From NCBI RefSeq assembly GCF_019649015.1, contig NZ_BLPI01000001.1:701501-765500 (forward strand): 64,000 nucleotides of DNA, in the 5' to 3' direction. Source of the DNA: Agarivorans litoreus. GTDB lineage: Bacteria; Pseudomonadota; Gammaproteobacteria; Enterobacterales; Celerinatantimonadaceae. The position numbers were made by a program, and so were the translations under genes. The notes beneath the pieces are model-generated. The model saw nothing but the letters and a program-made list of their open reading frames with translations. It did no database searches and had not been told where the DNA came from. Positions 38,567 through 46,409 of this stretch are shown piece by piece; within the stretch, counting starts at the first letter, position 1; every line of letters starts with the position of its first letter.

Positions 38567-41143
38567 ATGAAAATTTCCGAGCACGCGCAGCGCACAGAAC
38601 AGCTATTTGGCATTCGAGCAGAAGACATCCATAAATGGATTGACGGCTTTTTCGACCACGACGGATTTGATCACTACCTACGAGAAGGCAAGCTAGACCA
38701 ATACGACCCTTACGACCATCGCCGGTTTAGACACTGCAAAGAAGCACTTCAAGAAGCCTATCAAGAGTTCGATGGTAAATACTCTCGCCAACAAATTAAG
38801 AACGTTGTCGAAACCCATATTAAAGATGATTACGACGGCTACCTGCCTTCTCGTGCTGATTTTGAAAATGGTACTTTTACCGCCAAATATCATGATGCCA
38901 CCCACAATGAAGAACTCAATGCGGTATTAGATGCCAAAGAGCTGGCGGAATATTTTGATGGCCTGCGTGATAACAACGCTAATCAGCAAGGTTTTATAGG
39001 CAGCTTTGCTTTTCGCATTGTACTGCCCACTATTTTGGCCATTATATTATTTGTAAGCGCGGTTGCTTTAGTGATTATCCCACTGGTAGAAGACTCGATG
39101 ATGGGTCAAAAACAGCAAATGATAAAAGAGCTCACTTCCTCGGCCATTAGCATAGTCGACAGTTACGTAGCGCGAGAACAAAGCGGAGAACTAAGCCTAA
39201 GCCAAGCACAGGCGAAAGCGGCCAATGAGCTAAAAGCAATGCGCTATGGTGATGAAAACAAAGATTACTTCTTCATCACCGACATGCATCCACGAATGAT
39301 CATGCACCCCTACCGTAAAGACTTAAAAGGCCAAGATCTCACTCATTACTCAGACAATGAAAACAAAAGTGGCAAACACATTTTTGTTGAGTTCACCAAG
39401 CTGGTTAAAGCCAACCATGAAGGCTATTTAGAATACCTCTGGCAATGGAAGGATGATGCCAACAAAACAGCGCCCAAACTTAGCTACGTGCAAGCAGTGG
39501 AAGAGTGGCAATGGATAGTGGGAACCGGTGTCTATTTTGACGATGTGCAAAAAGAAATCGATAAACTAGAACAAACGCTGTTTACCACCTTTTTCATCAT
39601 TACCCTTGGGCTTAGCGCCATAATGAGCTATATCATTGGTCAAAGCCGAACCATCGAGAACCGGAAAAAGCGCGCCGAAGTCGCCCTGCACGAGGCTAAA
39701 GATCGTTACCGCGCCTTGGTTGAATCATCCAACGAAGGTTACATTCTAGAAGCCAACGGCGATATTCTTTACTCAAACAACCGACTACATCGCATGCTGG
39801 GTTACAGCGACTCCGAGCTTCAAAGCGCTAATATTTGGCAGCAGCTATTTCCCGCCAACGCCAAAAACACCCCTTTATTGCAGCATTTAGATGGGCTATT
39901 CAAACACAGCGCCGAGCCTGCGGAGTTTGAAGCTTGCTTAAGCACCAAAAGCGGCAAACAACTAGATATAATTGTTAGCTCGTCAAAGATATTCTTTTCT
40001 GAAAAGCATGGTCATGTGATTTCATTCCGCCCAATAACCCGAAAGATTTATGGCGGCGCCTATGGCCTGGTAAAGCAAGTCAGCGATTACCAAGTGCTAA
40101 ACAGTCGCGTGGTCGAAGATATTGCGCTTAGCGATAGCCAAGGTGGCGTGGTAGAAACACTTAACCAACTGCCAGATTTAATACGCGAAATGATTGATGC
40201 AGGCTCTCGCCCTGATAATCTTCGCCGCGCCATTGGTAGTGCCTACGATGCGGCCATTTGCCGATTTATAGAGCTAAGCATTCAAGAACTAGGAAAGCCG
40301 CCAGTCCCCTTTTCCTTTATTTCCTTTGGCAGCAATGCTCGTCACGATATGACGCTGTTCTCTGACCAAGACAATGCCATTGTATTTGAGACGCCCAAAG
40401 ATCCGAGCAAACTTAAACAAACCAGACGCTACTTTTTACATCTGGCCGAGCGGGTTTGTGGCCTACTCAATCAAGCAGGTTACCCCTATTGCGATGGTTT
40501 GATTATGGCCACCAACCACCAATGGTGCCTAAGCCTAGATGAGTGGACTGCCAACTTTAGTGCTTGGATTAATCACGCCAAGCCTGATTCGATATTAGAG
40601 CTAAATGTATTTTTTGATATACGCGCGACTTATGGAAAAAAACAGCTGGTCGATAGTATCCAACAGCATATTCAAACAACGGTGCAAAACCAGCCGCAGT
40701 TTCTAGCCACCTACGCCAAAAACTGCCTGTCTTACAAAGTGCCGCTCACTAGCTTTAAACAAATCAAAACCGAGAATATCGACGGCGTAGAGTCAGTTAA
40801 TCTAAAAGCCTGTTTACGCCCAATGGAAATTTTTTGCCGAATTTACGCACTTAAGCACGATATTCGCGAAGCGAACACCATGACAAGACTTAAGCAGCTA
40901 GCCGCCAAACAAGAAATCGACGCCATGAGCTTTCGCGAAATGGTCTACATTTTCGACCATATTTGGCAGCTGCGCTTTATGAACCAAATCGTGGAATACA
41001 CAGATTTGCGTAAAGTAAATGATGTGCTGGCCTTAGCAGATTTAACCGAGCTAGAGCAACAAAATCTGCGCAACGTATTGAAAAGAATTAGTTTATTTCA
41101 CGACAAAATTAACCATGATTTCCTCAATGCTAAATCTAGCTAA
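38567..41143 (+). CDS. Cache-PAS receptor with DUF294-type nucleotidyltransferase domain
   Basis: An 858-residue membrane signalling protein. A cytosolic acidic N-terminal domain (1-140, unknown) precedes a first membrane helix (about 145-172), a periplasmic single Cache domain (about 175-335, DYFFITDMHPRMIMHPYR and EWQWIVGTGVYFDDV), a second helix (about 338-358), a PAS domain (about 378-490), a DUF294-type nucleotidyltransferase with GSNARHDMTLFSDQDNA (588-604), and a DUF294_C-like end. Usual DUF294 proteins carry cNMP-binding and CBS domains instead. It may sense a small periplasmic ligand; the nucleotidyl target is unknown. Confidence 0.8.
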   Translation: MKISEHAQRTEQLFGIRAEDIHKWIDGFFDHDGFDHYLREGKLDQYDPYDHRRFRHCKEALQEAYQEFDGKYSRQQIKNVVETHIKDDYDGYLPSRADFENGTFTAKYHDATHNEELNAVLDAKELAEYFDGLRDNNANQQGFIGSFAFRIVLPTILAIILFVSAVALVIIPLVEDSMMGQKQQMIKELTSSAISIVDSYVAREQSGELSLSQAQAKAANELKAMRYGDENKDYFFITDMHPRMIMHPYRKDLKGQDLTHYSDNENKSGKHIFVEFTKLVKANHEGYLEYLWQWKDDANKTAPKLSYVQAVEEWQWIVGTGVYFDDVQKEIDKLEQTLFTTFFIITLGLSAIMSYIIGQSRTIENRKKRAEVALHEAKDRYRALVESSNEGYILEANGDILYSNNRLHRMLGYSDSELQSANIWQQLFPANAKNTPLLQHLDGLFKHSAEPAEFEACLSTKSGKQLDIIVSSSKIFFSEKHGHVISFRPITRKIYGGAYGLVKQVSDYQVLNSRVVEDIALSDSQGGVVETLNQLPDLIREMIDAGSRPDNLRRAIGSAYDAAICRFIELSIQELGKPPVPFSFISFGSNARHDMTLFSDQDNAIVFETPKDPSKLKQTRRYFLHLAERVCGLLNQAGYPYCDGLIMATNHQWCLSLDEWTANFSAWINHAKPDSILELNVFFDIRATYGKKQLVDSIQQHIQTTVQNQPQFLATYAKNCLSYKVPLTSFKQIKTENIDGVESVNLKACLRPMEIFCRIYALKHDIREANTMTRLKQLAAKQEIDAMSFREMVYIFDHIWQLRFMNQIVEYTDLRKVNDVLALADLTELEQQNLRNVLKRISLFHDKINHDFLNAKSS

Positions 41144-41399
41144 AAGGAAATCTATAAATGAACAATAATTCCCCTCCGGTAATTATTAAATTTACACAGC
41201 TGCTTTTACCATATTTGTTTGCCTTGGCCAGACTATGCCGATGCAACGCAAACTATCCAGATTTCACAGTCTTTTGCGGAAAATCACAGTATAAGCCCCC
41301 AGCCCTTTGCACTAGCCTGAATACATCGTTTGGCTTAGCACCTATTTAAAAGCCCTATGAACAGTGATTACAATTAGAACAAAGGTAACAAAGCATATT

Positions 41400-42746
41400 A
41401 TGACTATGAATACTTTTACCCCCCACCGTCATACTTTAATGAAAACGGTGAAAACCTTGGCGTTTTGCGCCTTGCCTTTAGCTTTGGCCTCTTGCGCGGC
41501 TCCCGTTGAGCAATCTTCTGCTCCAGCAACGAAGCAAAGCAACACTAGCACCAGCAACATTAGTGCTCCTGGGGCTTTTTATACTGGTGAATACCGCAAT
41601 GCCTTTGTTGAACTAGGTATCGCTTCACCAGAGCAAGTGAATAAAAAAGTACAAGATACTTACCAGCAGCTGTTTTACTCTGATTCTCGCAGTGAAAGCG
41701 GCAAAGCGGTGTTTTTCCCGGTTGGTGACGACATGGGCTTCATTAAAGATATTGGTAGCAACGATATTCGCTCGGAAGGTATGTCTTACGGCATGATGAT
41801 CGCCGTGCAAATGGACGACCAAGAGATGTTCAATAAGCTTTGGAAGTTCTCTAAAACTTACATGCAACACCATGAAGGTTGGTACAAAGATTACTTTGCT
41901 TGGCATTTAAGACCAGAAGCACCGTTTGCCAAAATGGATAACAACCCTGCACCAGACGGCGAGCTTTACTTTGCTATGGCCTTATTCTTTGCAGAGAACC
42001 GCTGGGGTGCCGGCGAAGGTATTTTCCAATATAGCGATGAAGCTAACGTAATTCTGCAAGCCATGGTTAATAAAGAAGAGACTGACTCGCAGGTTCCTAT
42101 GTTTAACCGCGATGAAAAACAAATCCTATTTGTTACCGAGAAAAGCTTAGGTTTATACACCGATCCGTCTTACCACGTGGCTGCTTTTTATGAGCTACTG
42201 GGCCGTTGGGCAGATGAAGACCAACAACTATGGCTTGATGCTGCACAAGTAAGTCGCGATTACTTGTATAACGCAGCCCACCCAGAAACAGGCTTGTACT
42301 CTGAATACGCAGCTTTTGATGGTACTCCACAAAAAACCTCGTTTAACGATATTAGCCATAAATCTGGTTACGATGCGTTCCGCGTAATTGGTAACATTGC
42401 CATGGACTACCATTGGTTTAACGATGACCCTCGCCAAACCGAGTTAGCTGACCGTTTAATTTCGTTCTATGCTGATGAATTTAAACGCAAAGGCCAAAAC
42501 TTTGCGGTACATGAAATGGGCGGAAAGGTTGCATCTGAATGGGGCAGCTCTGGCCAAAACGCAATGAACGGCACTGCTGCTTTAATTACCGATAGCCAAG
42601 AGGCCAAAGAGTTCACCGAACGTTTGTGGAAACAAGCTACGCCAACCGGTAAGTGGCGTTACTACGACGGTTTATTGCACATGTTTGCAGTACTGCAAAT
42701 GTCGGGTGAATATAAGATTTACGGCCCAACAGACGCAAATCAGTAA
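41400..42746 (+). CDS. GH8 exo-oligoxylanase-like lipoprotein (Rex family)
   Basis: A 448-residue glycoside hydrolase family 8 protein, most like reducing-end xylose-releasing exo-oligoxylanase. The catalytic acid Glu126 lies in SEGMSYGMM and the base Asp in DAFRV; the DPSYHVAAFYEL segment is also conserved. A lipobox LASC (Cys32) makes it a predicted lipoprotein of the periplasm, where it would trim xylo-oligosaccharides from the reducing end; Rex enzymes known to me are cytosolic. Start 41400 (ATG) is a choice; 41439 would give a shorter, cleaner signal. Other GH8 activities (cellulase, chitosanase) fit less well. Confidence 0.82.
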   Translation: MTMNTFTPHRHTLMKTVKTLAFCALPLALASCAAPVEQSSAPATKQSNTSTSNISAPGAFYTGEYRNAFVELGIASPEQVNKKVQDTYQQLFYSDSRSESGKAVFFPVGDDMGFIKDIGSNDIRSEGMSYGMMIAVQMDDQEMFNKLWKFSKTYMQHHEGWYKDYFAWHLRPEAPFAKMDNNPAPDGELYFAMALFFAENRWGAGEGIFQYSDEANVILQAMVNKEETDSQVPMFNRDEKQILFVTEKSLGLYTDPSYHVAAFYELLGRWADEDQQLWLDAAQVSRDYLYNAAHPETGLYSEYAAFDGTPQKTSFNDISHKSGYDAFRVIGNIAMDYHWFNDDPRQTELADRLISFYADEFKRKGQNFAVHEMGGKVASEWGSSGQNAMNGTAALITDSQEAKEFTERLWKQATPTGKWRYYDGLLHMFAVLQMSGEYKIYGPTDANQ

Positions 42747-42765
42747 TCAACTACCTTAAAAAACC

Positions 42766-42787
42766 AAAGAGAGCCTAGGCTCTCTTT
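42766..42787. terminator. Bidirectional terminator between GH8 gene and regulator
   Basis: AAAGAGAGCC, TA, GGCTCTCTTT followed by T: a perfect palindrome between convergent genes. Same core as at 35074 and 46334. Confidence 0.9.
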
Positions 42788-42788
42788 T

Positions 42789-44552
42789 TTAATGTTTAAG
42801 TTTTAGTTGGCGTAACTTGCGATACAAGGTATTGCGGCTAATGCCTAGCAGTTTGGCACTTTTCGTCACGTTACCTTGGCAATGCTGATAAACCTGCGCG
42901 ATGTTTTGCTCAATGGTTTGCTGCAGCTCTGCTTGTTCACAGTTTTGCTCTAGCGGGCTAGTTAAGGCCAGTTGCTGTTGCAACGAATCGGGTAAATCAG
43001 CACTGCGTAGCAAGGCTTGCTGCTCGGTCATTAAACAAGCCACTTGCATAAAATTATCTAGCTCACGCAAATTACCCGGCCAAGTATACGCCAACATTTT
43101 ACTAAACAAGCGCTGCTCTATATCTTGTTTATGCTCGCAATAACGTTGGTGAAGCTTATTAATGAGCAAACCAATGTCGCTGCGCTCCCGCAGGGCTGGC
43201 AGGCTTATCTGCAAACCTTTTAAGCGATAATAAAGATCTTCTCTAAACAAGCCTTCACTCACCCTTTGCTGCAAATTAACATGCGTTGCTGCAACCACTT
43301 GAATGTCTACCTTATAGGCCTGATTGCCACCCACTGGCACCACTTCTCGCTCTTGCAGTACCCGTAATAAACGCGCTTGGGCAGCCAAAGGCATTTCACC
43401 AATTTCATCTAAAAACAAAAATCCACCATCAGCTTGACGAATTTTCCCCACAAAACCCTTGGGGTTGGCTCCAGTAAATGCGCCAGCTTGATAACCAAAC
43501 AGCTCAGCTTCCACCAGCTCATTTGGCAAGGCTGCGCAATTTACGGCTTGTAAGGCCTTGCTAGCTCGTTGGCTTTGTTGATGCAGCTGTTTTACAAAAC
43601 GCTCTTTACCTACACCAGTTTCACCTAAAATGAGCAGCGGAATTGATTTACTCACCACCTTGCAAGCTTGCCACCAAGCGGAATTAACCCGAGGGTCGCG
43701 AGACTCACTCTTACTAGAAATGCCTTTACTAACGATTGACCTAGTTTTTAAAGCCTTAGTTTGCAGATGAAGGTTTGCCTTATCTGCCAAGTGAGCTTGC
43801 TGCCAATCCTCACCAAAGTGACTGGCCAAGGCTTCGCCTACATGTAACTTATCCACCAACTGACGTGCCATTGGGTTTAAGCCTAATACCTTGCCTTCGC
43901 TATCGGCCACCACAATGCCTTGCCACCCAGAGTTGAGCAAATGCGGTTGCGCGGCAAGATCAACCCGATAATGGCTCTCGGGCAACTGGCATAACAAGGC
44001 TGTTTCAACTTGCTGGGCCAGGCTAGCAGCAAGCAACATGGTTTGCTGAGTATGCCGTTGTTGCTCACTGGTGATGTCTAATATGGCTAGCATTTCGCCC
44101 TTCGGACTAAAGATTGGGCAAGCGCTGCAACTCATAAAGCGATGCTGTTGAATAAAGTGCTGCTCGCCAATTACCGATACAGCTTGCCCAGTGGCAATAG
44201 CGGTACCAATCGCATTGGTGCCTTTATATCGCTCTAACCAATTCACCCCAGTCTCTAGCGCAATAGTTGCCAACTTATCGTTGTAGCGTTTCACTCCCCA
44301 ATGGTGAATAAGGTAACCGTCTACATCCGACAAAATGAGCCTGCTCGAACTATGTGCCATTACTTGCTCAAACAAAGGATAGGCGTAGCGCTCCACCAAT
44401 GAAATCAACGCTTGTTGTCGATGATGGCGCTCTGCCAACTCGGTTTTAGCCAAGCGTAAAACCTGAGGAGCAACTTGCTCTTGCAGGCCGGCGTCTTGGC
44501 TGCGCAACCAAGATGCATTAATAGAGCTAGGAAGTTGTAGCTTGTTGGTCAT
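42789..44552 (-). CDS. AcoR-like sigma-54-dependent activator
   Basis: A 587-residue enhancer-binding protein. It has an N-terminal GAF-like domain (about 60-190), a PAS-like stretch (about 205-260), the AAA+ domain (about 280-500) with Walker A GETGVGKE (310-317), GAFTGA (357-362) and Walker B FLDEIGE, and a C-terminal Fis-type helix-turn-helix (557-587, NVTKSAKLLGISRNTLYRKL). The architecture is that of AcoR. It is divergent from exaC, and the gap holds operator-like repeats and a -24/-12 promoter, so it very likely activates exaC in response to an aldehyde or alcohol. Confidence 0.9.
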   Translation of the reverse strand: MTNKLQLPSSINASWLRSQDAGLQEQVAPQVLRLAKTELAERHHRQQALISLVERYAYPLFEQVMAHSSSRLILSDVDGYLIHHWGVKRYNDKLATIALETGVNWLERYKGTNAIGTAIATGQAVSVIGEQHFIQQHRFMSCSACPIFSPKGEMLAILDITSEQQRHTQQTMLLAASLAQQVETALLCQLPESHYRVDLAAQPHLLNSGWQGIVVADSEGKVLGLNPMARQLVDKLHVGEALASHFGEDWQQAHLADKANLHLQTKALKTRSIVSKGISSKSESRDPRVNSAWWQACKVVSKSIPLLILGETGVGKERFVKQLHQQSQRASKALQAVNCAALPNELVEAELFGYQAGAFTGANPKGFVGKIRQADGGFLFLDEIGEMPLAAQARLLRVLQEREVVPVGGNQAYKVDIQVVAATHVNLQQRVSEGLFREDLYYRLKGLQISLPALRERSDIGLLINKLHQRYCEHKQDIEQRLFSKMLAYTWPGNLRELDNFMQVACLMTEQQALLRSADLPDSLQQQLALTSPLEQNCEQAELQQTIEQNIAQVYQHCQGNVTKSAKLLGISRNTLYRKLRQLKLKH

Positions 44553-44579
44553 TGCAGTGTTCCATAGTGAGACAATGTA

Positions 44580-44662
44580 ACTGTGCCAAAAAGTAACAGT
44601 GTGACAAGCCCATTAAGCCGGCTAGATTTCGCTACTCACACTGTGCAAAATTGTTTGTGTGA
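44580..44662. promoter_or_regulatory. Putative upstream activator sites of exaC
   Basis: Two inverted repeats: ACTGT/ACAGT (44580-44600) and TCACAC/GTGTGA (44636-44662). The second is centred about 60 bases upstream of the -24 element, suitable for an enhancer-binding protein with a Fis-type HTH. Assignment to the divergent regulator is inference. Confidence 0.5.
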
Positions 44663-44707
44663 ATAATCATAGTTTTACATTTTGTTAACAACAAGTTTCT
44701 ACGCAAT

Positions 44708-44721
44708 GGCTTAGCACTTGC
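44708..44721 (+). promoter_or_regulatory. Sigma-54 (-24/-12) promoter of exaC
   Basis: TGGCTTAGCACTTGCT holds GG (44708-44709) and GC (44720-44721) exactly ten bases apart, the sigma-54 spacing. Predicted transcription start near 44733. Confidence 0.75.
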
Positions 44722-44795
44722 TATGTAAAGCGCAGGCGTGTCACGAAACGCGCTCACAAGAAACATATTGATAACAAAACAAAAAGGAATTGACT

Positions 44796-46316
44796 ATGGT
44801 TTACGCACAGCCAGGTACCGAAGGTTCGTTAATCACTTTTAAAGAGCAATACAACAACTTTATTGGCGGCGAATGGGTAGCGCCAGTAAACGGCCAGTAC
44901 TTTGATAACCCTTCTCCGGTTAATGGTAAGGTTTATTGCCAAGTGGCTCGCTCAGACGCTGACGATATCGGTCTTGCTTTAGATGCCGCCCATGCAGCCA
45001 AAGAAAGCTGGGGAAGCACTTCAGTTACCGAACGCTCAAATATGTTGTTGCGCATTGCCGATAGAATTGAACAGAACCTTGAGTATTTGGCCGTGGCCGA
45101 AGCTTGGGAAAATGGCAAAGCGATCCGCGAAACGCTCAATGCCGATCTGCCTCTTGTGGTTGATCACTTCCGCTACTTTGCTGGCTGTATTCGAGCTCAA
45201 GAAGGCGGTGCAGCCGACTTAGATGCCAGCACTGTAAGTTATCACTTCCCCGAGCCACTAGGCGTTGTGGGTCAAATTATCCCTTGGAATTTCCCAATGC
45301 TAATGGCGGCCTGGAAACTCGGCCCAGCCTTAGCAGCAGGTAATTGTGTGGTGCTTAAACCCGCCGAACAAACTCCTGCTTCCATTATGGTATTAATGGA
45401 GTTAATCGAAGACCTTATTCCAAAAGGCGTGGTGAATATAGTAAACGGATTTGGTGAAGAGGCTGGCCAAGCCTTAGCCATTAGCCCTCGCATTGCCAAA
45501 CTAGCGTTTACTGGGTCTACCGAAATTGGCCAACACATTCTTAAATGCGCGGCAGATTCACTGATTCCTTCCACCGTAGAGCTAGGCGGTAAATCGCCCA
45601 ATGTGATATTTGCCGATGTCATAGACCACGAAGATGAGTATTTGGATAAAGTGATTGAAGGCCTACTTCTAGCCTTTTTCAACCAAGGCGAGGTATGTAC
45701 TTGCCCTTCACGCGCACTAATTCAGGAATCTATTTACGATAAGTTTATGCAACGGGTATTAGAGCGAGTAAAAACCATTAAGCAAGGTGATCCCTTAGAT
45801 GTTAACACCCAAGTTGGCGCTCAGGTTTCTAAAGGGCAGCTAGATAGAATTATGAGTTATTTAGAGATCGGCAAAAACGAAGGTGCCGAGGTATTAACTG
45901 GCGGTGTCACCGCTGTGTTACCGGGTGAGCACAATAACGGCTATTACGTTAGCCCAACGATCTTAAAAGGCACTAATGACATGCGAGTATTTCAGGAAGA
46001 AATATTCGGCCCGGTCATCTCTGTTACCACCTTTAAAGATGAAGCAGAAGCACTGGCCATTGCTAACGATAGCGAATATGGCCTAGGCGCAGGCGTATGG
46101 ACTCGCGACATGAACTTAGCGCAGCGTATGGGGCGTAAAATTGAAGCAGGTCGAGTATGGATAAACTGCTACCATGCCTACCCTGCCCATGCAGCGTTTG
46201 GCGGCTACAAACGCTCGGGTATTGGCAGAGAAACGCACCAAGTGGCAATTTCTCATTATCAAAATACCAAAAACCTACTAGTGAGTTACGATGTTAACCC
46301 TCTGGGTTTCTTTTAA
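44796..46316 (+). CDS. exaC: NAD+-dependent aldehyde dehydrogenase (ExaC/AldB/AcoD type)
   Basis: A 506-residue aldehyde dehydrogenase that oxidises acetaldehyde-type aldehydes to acids. It closely follows Pseudomonas ExaC (506): start [30 protein letters not shown], the catalytic Glu in VELGGKSPN and the catalytic Cys in [13 protein letters not shown], end [11 protein letters not shown] 44796 is preferred over TTG 44790 because AAGGAA is 6 bases upstream. Regulation by sigma-54 and the divergent AcoR-like protein is expected from the promoter region. Confidence 0.93.
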   Translation: MVYAQPGTEGSLITFKEQYNNFIGGEWVAPVNGQYFDNPSPVNGKVYCQVARSDADDIGLALDAAHAAKESWGSTSVTERSNMLLRIADRIEQNLEYLAVAEAWENGKAIRETLNADLPLVVDHFRYFAGCIRAQEGGAADLDASTVSYHFPEPLGVVGQIIPWNFPMLMAAWKLGPALAAGNCVVLKPAEQTPASIMVLMELIEDLIPKGVVNIVNGFGEEAGQALAISPRIAKLAFTGSTEIGQHILKCAADSLIPSTVELGGKSPNVIFADVIDHEDEYLDKVIEGLLLAFFNQGEVCTCPSRALIQESIYDKFMQRVLERVKTIKQGDPLDVNTQVGAQVSKGQLDRIMSYLEIGKNEGAEVLTGGVTAVLPGEHNNGYYVSPTILKGTNDMRVFQEEIFGPVISVTTFKDEAEALAIANDSEYGLGAGVWTRDMNLAQRMGRKIEAGRVWINCYHAYPAHAAFGGYKRSGIGRETHQVAISHYQNTKNLLVSYDVNPLGFF

Positions 46317-46333
46317 ATTTTAACTGAAAAAAT

Positions 46334-46359
46334 AATAAGAGAGCCTAGGCTCTCTTATT
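46334..46359. terminator. Palindromic terminator after exaC
   Basis: A perfect 26-base palindrome AATAAGAGAGCC-TA-GGCTCTCTTATT, between convergent exaC and the mannosidase gene. The T-run is interrupted, so efficiency is uncertain. Confidence 0.7.
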
Positions 46360-46409
46360 GATTAATGCTCAAATCTTTTAGGCTAGTACCAAGTCGAAAA
46401 GATTAACAT

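Noticed and set aside
41158-41349. 63-codon open frame after the Cache-PAS gene
   Set aside because: It has no family resemblance, its composition looks unlike neighbouring proteins, and it sits in an AT-rich gap; treated as non-coding.
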